A DNA stretch of 34,789 nt from Actinomadura sp. BRA 177 (lineage in GTDB: Bacteria; Actinomycetota; Actinomycetes; Streptosporangiales; Streptosporangiaceae): NCBI RefSeq assembly GCF_013372625.1, contig NZ_JABXFD010000665.1, forward strand, positions 1 to 34,789, read 5' to 3'. This document shows positions 1 to 8,347 of this stretch, in pieces. Positions within the stretch are counted from its first letter, which is position 1; every line of letters begins with the position of its first letter. A program made the translations under genes and the position numbers. The notes beneath the pieces were generated by a model. It saw nothing but the letters and a program-made list of their open reading frames with translations. It was not told the DNA's origin and did no database searches.

Positions 1-713
1 GCTCGCCGCGCCGCCTCCAGCGCGGCGAGCAGCTCGGTCTCGCGGGCGGCGACGCGGTCGCGCTCGCTCTCGGCGGCGAGCTTCGCCGTCATCGACTGCT
101 GCGCGATCTGGTGGGCCTCCTCCCACGCCTGCTGCGCGGCGTCGCGCTTGGCGGTGGCGACCTTGGCCTCGTCCTTGGCGCGCGCGGCGTCCTGCTCGGC
201 GCCCTCCGCGCGCTTGCGCGCGGTGGCCGACTCCTGCCACGCCTCCTCGGCGCGGCGCTGGGACGCGTCGCGCTCGCTCTGCGCGATGGCCATCTCGCGG
301 GCGGCCTCGGCCCGCACCTCGGCGACGCGGCGCTCGACGCCGGCGACGCTCAGCTCGGAGGTCAGCGATTCGGCGAGCAGGTCGGCGGTCTTCTCCAGCC
401 GCTCGACCATCTCCCAGGCGGACGCGACCTGGCCGGTGAGGCCCGGCGCGTCCCGGCCGCGGTCGCGGCGCTCGCGGGCCTCGCGGGCGCAGACGCCGTC
501 GTTGTCCTGGCAGTAGCGGACGGCGCGGACCGCTCCCACGGGCTGCGGGACGGGGCGTCCGCAGTTCGCGCAGGGCCAGACCGTGACCGGTTCCCCCACG
601 CGGGCGACCGCCGTCTCGGTGATCTCCCCCGCGCCTCCGGAGACCGCGCCGCCCTGGGGAGCCGCGGCCGTCCCCTCGGGGCCGCTATTGTCGCGCTCTT
701 CGCTGTTAGGCAT
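1..713 (-). CDS. Zinc-motif and coiled-coil protein of unknown function, partial (C-terminus beyond left edge)
   Basis: An uninterrupted minus-strand reading frame enters from the left edge, so only about 237 N-terminal residues are visible. After a low-complexity Gly/Ala/Glu-rich start there is a CxxC pair (Cys48, Cys51) followed by a C-x6-C pair (Cys68, Cys75), which looks like a small zinc-binding knuckle. From about residue 95 the protein is almost entirely Ala/Glu/Arg/Lys/Gln with heptad-like spacing, so a long coiled coil is expected. I do not recognise a named family; a DNA-associated or scaffold role is possible but unproven. The ATG at 713 was chosen; an in-frame ATG at 725 is an alternative, and neither has a convincing ribosome binding site. 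No signal peptide or membrane segment is seen in the visible part. Confidence 0.75.
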   Translation of the reverse strand, partial: MPNSEERDNSGPEGTAAAPQGGAVSGGAGEITETAVARVGEPVTVWPCANCGRPVPQPVGAVRAVRYCQDNDGVCAREARERRDRGRDAPGLTGQVASAWEMVERLEKTADLLAESLTSELSVAGVERRVAEVRAEAAREMAIAQSERDASQRRAEEAWQESATARKRAEGAEQDAARAKDEAKVATAKRDAAQQAWEEAHQIAQQSMTAKLAAESERDRVAARETELLAALEAARR

Positions 714-788
714 GGAATGAACCATACGCACTGATCGGAGTTGCTGCAGTGACTTGGGAGGCAGATGTGGGGGTGCCCACTTCGTGGT

Positions 789-1742
789 TCAGTGCGTGGC
801 GAAGCGGTCGACGGCCTCGATGAGCCGGTCCCGGGTGCCGGGCTCGGAGCCGCCGTGCCCGGCGTCCTCGACGATGTGGAACTCCGCCTCGGGCCACGCC
901 CGGTGGAGGTCCCACGCTTGATCGGGCGGCGTCTTGATGTCGTAGCGGCCGTTGACGATCACGGCGGGCAGGTGCCGGATGCGGTCGACGCCCGCGAGGA
1001 GCCCCGCCTTCGGGAGGAAACCGCCGTTCGAGATGTAGTGGTGCGTGATGCGGGCGAACACCAGGATGGTCGCGTCGTCCAGGTCGGGCGGCGGGACGGG
1101 CCGGAGCGTGTTGGCCGACAGCTCCCAGGCGATCCAGGCGCGGGCGGCCGGGACGTGGACGGCCGGGTCCGGGTCTTCGATGCGGCGCCCGTAGGCGGCC
1201 ATCAGGTCGTCCTGCTCGGCGGGCGGGATCGCGTCCCGGAACGCGGCCCACTCGGCCGGGAAGAGGTGCGCCGCCCCGGTCGCCGTGAACGCCCACGCCT
1301 CGTCGGGCGGGCGGACGAGGTAGATGCCGCGCAGCACGATCTCGGTGACGCGGTCCGCGTGCACCTGCGCGTAGGCGAGCGCGAGCGTGCTGCCCCAGCT
1401 CCCGCCGAACACCAGCCACCGGTCGATGCCGAGGTGCTCGCGCAGCTTCTCGATGTCGTCCACCAGGCGGGGGGTGACGTTGTGCTCCAGTGACACCGAC
1501 GGGTCACCGGCGTGCGGGAGGCTCTGCCCGCAGCCCCGCTGGTCGAACAGCACGATCCGGTACATGGCCGGGTCGAAGAACCGCCGGTTGTCGGGGAGCA
1601 CTCCGCCGCCGGGGCCGCCGTGCAGGAACACCGCGGGCTTGCCGTCGGGGTTCCCGCAGGTCTCCCAGTGGATCCGGTTCCCGTCGCCCACGTCGAGCAG
1701 GCCGGAGTCGTACGGTTCGATCGGCGGGTAGTACTCCCTCAC
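789..1742 (-). CDS. pip: Proline iminopeptidase (alpha/beta hydrolase, peptidase family S33)
   Basis: The 317-residue product is a cytoplasmic aminopeptidase expected to release N-terminal proline from peptides. Seen in the sequence: the HGGPGGG oxyanion-loop motif at 41-47, the DQRGCGQS motif at 67-74 and the nucleophile elbow GGSWG with Ser115; a late Asp (YDIKTPPDQ) and His (EDAGHGGS) complete a Ser-Asp-His triad. The length is normal for prolyl iminopeptidase. The start is GTG at 1742, preceded by GGGAGA at good spacing; the frame stays open further upstream only as a shadow of the neighbouring gene. It begins 11 bp after the hrpA stop on the same strand, so the two are probably co-transcribed. 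Confidence 0.9.
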   Translation of the reverse strand: MREYYPPIEPYDSGLLDVGDGNRIHWETCGNPDGKPAVFLHGGPGGGVLPDNRRFFDPAMYRIVLFDQRGCGQSLPHAGDPSVSLEHNVTPRLVDDIEKLREHLGIDRWLVFGGSWGSTLALAYAQVHADRVTEIVLRGIYLVRPPDEAWAFTATGAAHLFPAEWAAFRDAIPPAEQDDLMAAYGRRIEDPDPAVHVPAARAWIAWELSANTLRPVPPPDLDDATILVFARITHHYISNGGFLPKAGLLAGVDRIRHLPAVIVNGRYDIKTPPDQAWDLHRAWPEAEFHIVEDAGHGGSEPGTRDRLIEAVDRFATH

Positions 1743-1753
1743 GTGTTCTCCCG

Positions 1754-4700
1754 TCAGAGCTGGGCCATGGCCTTGCGGATGCGCTTGTCGGAGACGGGGA
1801 AGCGCGTGCCGAGCTGCTGGGCGAAGAGGCTGACCCGCAGCTCCTCCAGCATCCAGCGGATCTGCCGGGCCGGCTCCTCCTCGCGGCGGGACGGGTGCAG
1901 CCGGCGCAGCGCCTGCTCGTACTCCTGCGCGAGGACGTCGACCTGGTGTGCGAGCATCCGGTCGCGTCCCGGGTTCTCCGGGAGCTTGTCGAGCCTGACC
2001 TGCAGGGCGCGCAGGTAGCGGGGCAGGTCGGGCAGCCGCGCCCAGCCCGTCGCGGTGACGAACCCCGGATGGATCAGCTTCCCTAGGTGGCCGCGGATGT
2101 CGGTCAGCGCCGGGACGAGCGTGAGGCTCGCGGTGCCGCGCACCCGCCGGTCGGTCTCGTGGGCCTCGGCGAGGATCCGCTCGACCAGGGCGACGAACTG
2201 CGCGGTCGCGTCGTGCAGGTCGGCGCGGACGCGGTCGTACAGGGCGCGGAAGCTCTCCTCGTCCCACGCGGGGCCGCCCGCCTCGGCAATGAGCCGGTCG
2301 GCGGCGGCGGTGACGCAGTCATCGAACAGCGCCGCGACGGAACCGTGCGGATTGTGGCTGAGTGCGAGCTTGCCCTTGTTGGTCAGGCGGCCCTGGATGA
2401 GCTTCACCGGGGACGGCGCGTTCAGCAGGATCAGCCGCCGCGTGCCGAGCCACATGGCGCGGCGCTGCTCGGCCTCCGTCTCGTACATGCGGACGGCGAC
2501 GCTCTCGCCCTCGTCGGTGAGCGCCGGATACGCCTTGACGTCGTAGCCGTTCTGCTTCTGCTCGTAGGTGCGGGGCAGCTCCCCGATCGTCCACTCGGTG
2601 AGGCCGGTGCGTTCGATGGTGGACGCGGCCTTCGACAGCGTCCCGCGCACCTTGCCGGCGAGGCGGCGTTTCAGCTCGTCGAGGTCGGTGCCCTCACCCA
2701 GGGTGCGTTTGCGGTCGTCCACGACGCGGAACGTGATGCGCAGGTGAGCGGGCAGCCGGGACGGGTCCCACGCCTCACGCGCGACGGGCACGCTCGTCAT
2801 CGCGGTCAGTTCGCGCTCCAGTGCGTCCAGGAGGGGCTCGGTGCGCGGCGCGACGCGGTCCAGGACCTTGCGGGCGTAGTCGGGCGCCGGGACGAAGTTG
2901 ACGCGCAGCTGCTTCGGCAGCGACCGGATCAGCTCGGTGACCAGCTCGGTGCGCAGTCCCGGGACCTGCCACTCGAAGCCGTCCGGCCGGACCTGGTTGA
3001 GGACCTGGACGGGGACGTGCACGGTCACGCCGTCGGCGTCGGCGCCGGGCTCGAACTGGTAGGTGAGGCGCAGGCGCAGCGGGCCCTGCTTCCACGCGTC
3101 CGGGTAGTCGGCCTCGCTGACCCCGCCCGCCGTCTCGTTGATGAGCATCGAATTCTCGAACCCGAGCAGGTCGGGGTCGGTGTGGCGGGCCTTCTTCCAC
3201 CAGGAGTCGAAGTGCCGACCGGAGACGACGTCCTCGGGGATGCGCTCGTCGTAGAAGTCGAAGAGGGTCTCGTCGTCGACGAGGATGTCGCGGCGCCGGG
3301 CGCGGTGCTCCAGCTCCTCCACCTCGTCCAGCAGGGCGCGGTTGTCGTGGAAGAACCGGTGGTGGGTCTCCCAGTCGCCTTCGACGAGCGCGTGCCGGAT
3401 GAACAGCTCGCGCGACAGCTCGGGGTCGATGCGGCCGTAGTTGACGCGGCGGTCGGCGACGATCGGGACCCCGTAGAGGGTGACCTTCTCGCGCGCCATG
3501 ACGGCGGCCTGCTTCTTCGACCAGTGCGGCTCGCTGTAGTTGCGCTTCACCAGGTGCTGGGCGAGCGGCTCGATCCAGTCGGGCTCGATCTTGGCGTTGA
3601 TCCGCCCCCACAGCCGGGACGTCTCGACCAGTTCCGCCGACATGACCCAGCGCGGCGGCTTCTTGAACAGCGACGACCCCGGGAACACGGCGAACTTCGC
3701 GCCGCGCGCGCCGAGGTACTCCTGGCCCCGGCGCTGCTTCTCCTTCTTCTCGGCGTCGATGAGCCCGATGTGCGAGAGGAGCCCGGCGAGCAGCGAGGTG
3801 TGGACGCGGTCGGGCGGCGCGTCGGCGGTGTTGAGCGTGACGCCGAGCGACTTGGCGACCTGCTTGAGCTGGCCGTGCAGGTCCTGCCATTCGCGGACGC
3901 GCAGGAAGTGCAGGAACTCGTTCTTGCACATCCGGCGGAACGCGCTCCCCGACAGCTCCCGCTGCTGCTCGCGCAGGTAGTTCCACAGGTTCAGGTACGC
4001 CAGGAAGTCGGACGTGGGGTCGGCGAACCGGCGGTGCCTCTCGTCGGCGGCCTGCTGGTGCTCGGCGGGACGCTCGCGCGGGTCCTGGATGGACAGCGCC
4101 GACGCGATGATCAGGACCTCGCGCACGCAGCCGTTCTTGTCGGCCTCCAGCACCATGCGGGCGAGGCGCGGGTCGACGGGGAGCTGGGCGAGGCTGCGGC
4201 CGAGCGGGGTGAGGCGCTTGCGCGGGTCCTTCTCGGCCGGGTCGATGGCGCCCAGCTCGTGCAGCAGGTCGACGCCGGCCTTGACGTTGCGGCGGTCCGG
4301 CGGCTCCACGAACGGGAACGCGGCGATGTCGCCGAGGCCGAGCGAGGTCATCTGCAGGATGACGGACGCGAGGTTGGTGCGCAGGATCTCCGGGTCGGTG
4401 AACTCGGGGCGGGACTCGAAGTCCTCCTCGGAGTACAGCCGGATGCAGACGCCCTCGGACACGCGCCCGCAGCGTCCCTTGCGCTGGTTCGCCGACGCCT
4501 GCGAGACCGGCTCGATCGGGAGCCGCTGCACCTTCAGCCGGTGGCTGTAGCGGGAGATGCGGGCGGTTCCGGGGTCGACGACGTACTTGATGCCGGGGAC
4601 GGTCAAGGATGTCTCGGCGACGTTCGTCGCGAGCACCACGCGCCGTCCGCGATGCGCCTGGAACACCCGGTGCTGCTCGGCGGCCGACAGCCGCGCGTAC

Positions 4701-5686
4701 AGCGGCAGGACGTCGGTGGTCGTTTTATGCCGGGTGAAGTGCTTGGTCAGCGCGTCGGCGGTGTCGCGGATCTCCCGCTCACCGCTGAGGAAGACCAGCA
4801 CATCGCCGGGCCCCTCGCGTCCAAGCTCGTCCACCGCGTCGATGATCGCCTGGATCTGGTCGCGGTCGGGGTCGGCGGACGGGTCCTCCGGGTCGGTGAC
4901 CGGCCGGTACCGGACCTCCACCGGATAGGTGCGCCCCGATACCTCCACGATCGGCGCATCATCGAAATGCTCGGAGAACCGCTCGGGGTCGATCGTCGCC
5001 GACGTGATGATGACTTTCAGGTCGGGACGCCGGGGCAGGATCTCCTTGACGTACCCGAGCAGGAAGTCGATGTTCAGGCTGCGCTCGTGCGCCTCGTCGA
5101 TGATCAGCGTGTCGTACTGGCGGAGCAGCCGGTCGGTCTGGATCTCGGCGAGCAGGATGCCGTCCGTCATCAGCTTGACGAGCGTGTCGTCACTGGACCG
5201 GTCGGTGAACCGCACCTTGTAGCCGACGGCGTCGCCCAGCTCGGTGCCCAGCTCCTCGGCGATGCGGTCGGCGACCGTCCGCGCGGCGAGCCGCCGCGGC
5301 TGGGTGTGCCCGATCGAGCCGAGGACTCCGCGTCCCAGCTCCAGGCAGATCTTGGGGATCTGGGTGGTCTTGCCGGACCCCGTCTCGCCGGCGACGATCA
5401 CGACCTGGTGGTCGCGGACCGCGGCGAGGATGTCGTCCTTCTTCTGCGCTACCGGCAGCTCGGCCGGATACCTGATCGCGGGCACGGCGCGGCGCCGCCG
5501 CTCGACCCGCCGCTCGGCGGCCTCGACGTCGGCGGTGATCTCCTCGGCGACCTTCGCGCGGCGCGCGGCGTCCCGCATCTTCTGCACGCCGTCGATCCGG
5601 CGGCGCAGCCGGTGCTGGTCGCGCAGCATCAGCTGCGGCAGTCGCGCGCGCAGGCCGGCGAGCGGCGATTTCACACTCGTCCTCAT
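1754..5686 (-). CDS. hrpA: ATP-dependent RNA helicase HrpA (DEAH box)
   Basis: A 1310-residue DEAH-box RNA helicase, the usual size for bacterial HrpA. In E. coli HrpA resolves stalled ribosomes and processes mRNA; that role is family knowledge, not shown here. Visible motifs: Walker A GETGSGKTT at about 100-108, DEAH at about 197-200, SAT shortly after, and the arginine-finger motif QRKGRCGR typical of HrpA. The C-terminal half carries the long DUF3418-type region (for example VQVLNQVRPDGFEW), which separates HrpA from HrpB. The ATG at 5686 is chosen because the conserved Arg/Lys-rich N-terminus begins there; a GTG at 5692 and an ATG at 5737 are in frame. It heads a likely two-gene operon with pip. 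Confidence 0.93.
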   Translation of the reverse strand: MRTSVKSPLAGLRARLPQLMLRDQHRLRRRIDGVQKMRDAARRAKVAEEITADVEAAERRVERRRRAVPAIRYPAELPVAQKKDDILAAVRDHQVVIVAGETGSGKTTQIPKICLELGRGVLGSIGHTQPRRLAARTVADRIAEELGTELGDAVGYKVRFTDRSSDDTLVKLMTDGILLAEIQTDRLLRQYDTLIIDEAHERSLNIDFLLGYVKEILPRRPDLKVIITSATIDPERFSEHFDDAPIVEVSGRTYPVEVRYRPVTDPEDPSADPDRDQIQAIIDAVDELGREGPGDVLVFLSGEREIRDTADALTKHFTRHKTTTDVLPLYARLSAAEQHRVFQAHRGRRVVLATNVAETSLTVPGIKYVVDPGTARISRYSHRLKVQRLPIEPVSQASANQRKGRCGRVSEGVCIRLYSEEDFESRPEFTDPEILRTNLASVILQMTSLGLGDIAAFPFVEPPDRRNVKAGVDLLHELGAIDPAEKDPRKRLTPLGRSLAQLPVDPRLARMVLEADKNGCVREVLIIASALSIQDPRERPAEHQQAADERHRRFADPTSDFLAYLNLWNYLREQQRELSGSAFRRMCKNEFLHFLRVREWQDLHGQLKQVAKSLGVTLNTADAPPDRVHTSLLAGLLSHIGLIDAEKKEKQRRGQEYLGARGAKFAVFPGSSLFKKPPRWVMSAELVETSRLWGRINAKIEPDWIEPLAQHLVKRNYSEPHWSKKQAAVMAREKVTLYGVPIVADRRVNYGRIDPELSRELFIRHALVEGDWETHHRFFHDNRALLDEVEELEHRARRRDILVDDETLFDFYDERIPEDVVSGRHFDSWWKKARHTDPDLLGFENSMLINETAGGVSEADYPDAWKQGPLRLRLTYQFEPGADADGVTVHVPVQVLNQVRPDGFEWQVPGLRTELVTELIRSLPKQLRVNFVPAPDYARKVLDRVAPRTEPLLDALERELTAMTSVPVAREAWDPSRLPAHLRITFRVVDDRKRTLGEGTDLDELKRRLAGKVRGTLSKAASTIERTGLTEWTIGELPRTYEQKQNGYDVKAYPALTDEGESVAVRMYETEAEQRRAMWLGTRRLILLNAPSPVKLIQGRLTNKGKLALSHNPHGSVAALFDDCVTAAADRLIAEAGGPAWDEESFRALYDRVRADLHDATAQFVALVERILAEAHETDRRVRGTASLTLVPALTDIRGHLGKLIHPGFVTATGWARLPDLPRYLRALQVRLDKLPENPGRDRMLAHQVDVLAQEYEQALRRLHPSRREEEPARQIRWMLEELRVSLFAQQLGTRFPVSDKRIRKAMAQL

Positions 5687-5821
5687 ATCCGTCACCAAGG
5701 ATAGGGTTCCGGGCACGCGGCCCCGCTCACCCCGCAAACCTTCGCACCGTAGCCCGAACTCCCCGCGCGGGGCGATCCAATTTCGGGGGTGACGGTTCCA
5801 ACGCCGCTCCGCCGGACGGAA

Positions 5822-5854
5822 TTCCGGGGCCGCACGAGCGCGGCGGCCCCGGAA
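5822..5854 (-). terminator. Perfect 12-bp hairpin downstream of the SDR gene
   Basis: TTCCGGGGCCGC (5822-5833) and its exact reverse complement (5843-5854) flank a 9-nt loop. It lies 13 bp beyond the stop of the minus-strand SDR gene at 5868. There is no clear U-tract, which is common for actinobacterial hairpin terminators. The rest of the 181-bp gap between this gene and hrpA shows nothing else I recognise. Confidence 0.7.
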
Positions 5855-5867
5855 ACGGCGGCGCCGG

Positions 5868-6776
5868 TCAGCCCGCGCCGTAGACGGGCTCGGGGGCGGG
5901 GGCCTTGGCGAGGAGGTCCTTGACGACGTCGCCGACCTCGGCCGGGTCCCACTTGGCGCCCTTGTCGGCCGCGGGGCCGTGCCGGAAGGCGTCCATCACG
6001 CAGATCTTGCCGCCCTCGGCCTCGAAGACCCGGCCCGTCACGCCGCGGGACCCGGCGGAGCCGAGCCAGACGACGAGGGGCGAGACGTTCTCGGGGGCCA
6101 TGGCGTCGAACTCGCCCTCGGCGGGGGCGGCCATCGTCTGCGCGAAGACCTCCTCGGTCATCCGGGTGCGGGCGGCGGGCGCGATCGCGTTGACGGCCAC
6201 GCCGTAGCGGCCCATCTCGGCGGACGCGACCAGGGTCAGCCCGACGATCCCGGCCTTGGCGGCGGAGTAGTTGCCCTGGCCGACGCTGCCGAGCAGCCCG
6301 GCGCCGGACGAGGTGTTGATCACGCGGGCGTCGACGTCGCGGCCCGCCTTGCTCTCCGCGCGCCAGTACCGGCCGGCGTGCTTGAGCGGCAGGAAGTGGC
6401 CCTTGAGGTGGACGCGCATGACGGCGTCCCACTCGTCCTCGCCCAGGTTGATCAGCATGCGGTCGCGGAGGAACCCGGCGTTGTTGACGAGGGTGTCCAG
6501 CCGCCCGAACGTGTCGGTCGCGGTGGCGATCAGCGCGGCGGCGCCCTCGTCGGTGGCGATGTCGTCGGTGTTCGCGACGGCCTTGCCGCCGAGCGCCTCG
6601 ATCTCCCGGACGACGTCGTGCGCGGGCCCCCCGGACGCGTCGCCGGTGCCGTCCCGCGCGACGCCGAGGTCGTTCACGACGACGAGGGCGCCCTGCCGGG
6701 CGAACTCCAGCGCGTGCGCGCGGCCGAGCCCGCGTCCGGCGCCGGTGACGGCGACCACCCGGTCCTTGCAGATCAT
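5868..6776 (-). CDS. SDR oxidoreductase, Rv3548c-like (MFE-2 type hydroxyacyl-CoA dehydrogenase)
   Basis: A 302-residue short-chain dehydrogenase. Seen: the nucleotide-binding motif TGAGRGLG at 11-18, NNAG at 98-101, and catalytic Ser156/157, Tyr170 and Lys174 (YSAAK). The VVVNDLG strand end is typical of the (3R)-hydroxyacyl-CoA dehydrogenase domain of peroxisomal multifunctional enzyme 2, so a beta-hydroxyacyl-CoA substrate is likely. Position and length match M. tuberculosis Rv3548c in the KstR2 regulon. The inferred role is oxidation of a hydroxyacyl-CoA during beta-oxidation of the propionyl side chain of HIP-CoA. The start is ATG at 6776, overlapping the stop of the upstream SDR by 4 bp; a strong hairpin follows the stop. 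Confidence 0.85.
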   Translation of the reverse strand: MICKDRVVAVTGAGRGLGRAHALEFARQGALVVVNDLGVARDGTGDASGGPAHDVVREIEALGGKAVANTDDIATDEGAAALIATATDTFGRLDTLVNNAGFLRDRMLINLGEDEWDAVMRVHLKGHFLPLKHAGRYWRAESKAGRDVDARVINTSSGAGLLGSVGQGNYSAAKAGIVGLTLVASAEMGRYGVAVNAIAPAARTRMTEEVFAQTMAAPAEGEFDAMAPENVSPLVVWLGSAGSRGVTGRVFEAEGGKICVMDAFRHGPAADKGAKWDPAEVGDVVKDLLAKAPAPEPVYGAG

Positions 6777-7546
6777 CGCGATTCCTCCTTGTTCACGGTG
6801 GCGGCGTCCAGGAAGGCGGGGCGCTCTCCCCCGCCGTGGACCTGCATCGACGCGCCGGTGACGTAGGACGCCAGGTCGGACGCCAGGAACGCGCAGGCGG
6901 CGCCGATGTCGTAGGGGTCGGCGAGGCGGCCCATCGGGACGGTGTCCGCGACCGCCGCGATGCCGTCCTCGTCGCCGTAGTGCAGGTGGGACAGTTCGGT
7001 GCGGACCATCCCGAGGATCAGCGTGTTGACCCGGATGTGCGGCGCCCACTCGACGGCCAGCGACGTGGTGAGGCTGTGCAGGCCGGCCTTGGCGGCGCCG
7101 TAGGCGGCGGTGCCGGGCGACGGCCGCACCCCGCTCACGCTGCCGATGTTGATGACCGACCCGCCGCCCTGCGCCATGATCTTCGGCTGCAGCGCCCGCG
7201 CCATGATCAGCGCGGACGTCAGGTTCAGCTCGATGATCTTCACGTGGGTGCGCAGGTTCCCGTCGGCGACCGGCAGGAACGGGGCGCCGCCCGCGTTGTT
7301 GACCAGCACGTCGGCGCGGTCCAGGCCGTCCGCGAACGCCTGCACGGCGTCCGGGTCGCGCACGTCCAGCGAGACGAAGCGCGCCGTCCGGCCGCCCGCC
7401 TCGGGCAGCGACTCGGGCTCGCGCCGGGCGACCGCGACGACGTCGGCGCCCGCCTCCAGGAGGGCGCGGCTGATCCCGGCGCCGACCCCGCGCACGCCGC
7501 CCGTGACCACGGCGGTCCGGCCGCCCAGGTCGAGCGTCAGTGACAT
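6773..7546 (-). CDS. SDR oxidoreductase, Rv3549c-like
   Basis: A 257-residue classical short-chain dehydrogenase with TGGVRGVG at 15-22, NNAGG at 83-87 and the catalytic set Ser136, Tyr149 and Lys153. It corresponds in order and size to M. tuberculosis Rv3549c, divergently transcribed from echA20 in the steroid ring C/D degradation cluster. The exact substrate is not established from sequence; a CoA-linked intermediate of the HIP pathway is inferred from context. The start is ATG at 7546 with a GGAGG-like site just upstream (GAGGAGGCGGA); the frame extends further upstream only as antisense to echA20. It is the first gene of a two-gene minus-strand operon whose promoter region is shared with echA20 and holds a KstR2-like operator. 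Confidence 0.85.
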   Translation of the reverse strand: MSLTLDLGGRTAVVTGGVRGVGAGISRALLEAGADVVAVARREPESLPEAGGRTARFVSLDVRDPDAVQAFADGLDRADVLVNNAGGAPFLPVADGNLRTHVKIIELNLTSALIMARALQPKIMAQGGGSVINIGSVSGVRPSPGTAAYGAAKAGLHSLTTSLAVEWAPHIRVNTLILGMVRTELSHLHYGDEDGIAAVADTVPMGRLADPYDIGAACAFLASDLASYVTGASMQVHGGGERPAFLDAATVNKEESR

Positions 7547-7569
7547 TCCGCCTCCTCTGCTACCTTCTG

Positions 7570-7590
7570 TTCTAACAAATGTTTGGTGGA
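7570..7590 (+). promoter_or_regulatory. KstR2-like operator upstream of echA20
   Basis: The element begins TTCTAACAAATGTTTGGT (7570-7587). Read on the other strand its core is ACCAAACATTTGTT, which fits the published KstR2 motif AnCAAGnnCTTGnT except for one symmetric change in each half (G to A, C to T), giving an AnCAAAnnTTTGnT palindrome. A 19/21 identical copy sits in front of fadE30 at 32239-32259 in the same orientation. It lies 10 bp before the echA20 ATG and in the 54-bp gap shared with the divergent SDR operon, so one site could repress both directions. Confidence 0.7.
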
Positions 7591-7600
7591 AAGGTAGCGC

Positions 7601-8347
7601 ATGGGAGTCTCCACCACGACCCTGGACGGGGTCGCCGAGATCGTCGTGGACGCGCCGCCGGTCAACGCCCTGACCGTCGCGGGCTGGTACGAGCTGGCCG
7701 ACGCGGTCACCGCGGCCGGCCGCGACCCGGAGGTCGGCGCCGTCGTGCTCCGGGCCGAGGGCCGGGGCTTCAACGCGGGCGTCGACATCAAGGAGATGCA
7801 GAACACCGAGGGCCACACCGCGCTGGTCGGCGCGAACCGCGGCTGCTACGCGGCGTTCGCGGCCGTCTACGACTGCGAGGTCCCGGTCGTCGCCGCGGTC
7901 AACGGCTTCTGCCTGGGCGGCGGCATCGGCCTGGCCGGCAACGCCGACATCGTCATCGCCTCGCAGGACGCCTACTTCGGGCTGCCGGAGGTCGACCGGG
8001 GCGCGCTCGGCGCCGCGACGCACCTGGCCCGGCTCGTCCCGCAGCACCTGATGCGCGCGATGGTCTACACGTGCCGCAACGTCACGGCCGAGGAGCTGCA
8101 CCACCACGGCTCGGTGCTGGAGGTCGTCCCGGCGGACGAGCTGCGCGCCAAGGCCATGGAGGTCGCCGCGAACATCGCCGCCAAGGACCGGTACGTCATC
8201 CGGCGGGCCAAGGAGTCGCTGAACGGCATCGACCCGGTCGACGTCAAGCGCAGCTACCGATTCGAGCAGGGCTTCACGTTCGAGCTCAACCTCGTCGGCG
8301 CCGGCGACGAGCACCGTGACGCGTTCGTGGCCAAGGGGGCGAAATGA
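7601..8347 (+). CDS. echA20: EchA20-like crotonase, HIEC-CoA ring D hydrolase
   Basis: A 248-residue crotonase-fold protein, the size of M. tuberculosis EchA20, which hydrolytically opens the five-membered steroid ring D of HIEC-CoA to give COCHEA-CoA. Seen: FNAGVDIKEM at 57-66 and CLGGG at 104-108 (oxyanion-hole regions) and LPEVDRGALG with Glu130. The function rests mainly on conserved context: it is followed immediately by ipdA, ipdB and ipdC and diverges from two SDR genes, exactly as in the mycobacterial KstR2 regulon. The start is ATG at 7601 after GGAAAGG; the stop overlaps the ipdA ATG. The promoter carries a KstR2-like operator. An ordinary enoyl-CoA hydratase is the alternative, but the context argues against it. 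Confidence 0.9.
   Translation: MGVSTTTLDGVAEIVVDAPPVNALTVAGWYELADAVTAAGRDPEVGAVVLRAEGRGFNAGVDIKEMQNTEGHTALVGANRGCYAAFAAVYDCEVPVVAAVNGFCLGGGIGLAGNADIVIASQDAYFGLPEVDRGALGAATHLARLVPQHLMRAMVYTCRNVTAEELHHHGSVLEVVPADELRAKAMEVAANIAAKDRYVIRRAKESLNGIDPVDVKRSYRFEQGFTFELNLVGAGDEHRDAFVAKGAK

Noticed and set aside
714-788. GTGGG-GGTG-CCCAC hairpin as a pip terminator
   Set aside because: The stem is only 5 bp with no U-tract; too weak to list as a terminator.
2087-5704. A 1205-codon open frame on the plus strand opposite hrpA
   Set aside because: It is the codon-position shadow of the minus-strand helicase: very high GC leaves antisense frames free of stops. The predicted protein is low-complexity Arg/Gly/Val/Asp-rich with no recognisable domain, whereas the minus strand has full HrpA motifs.
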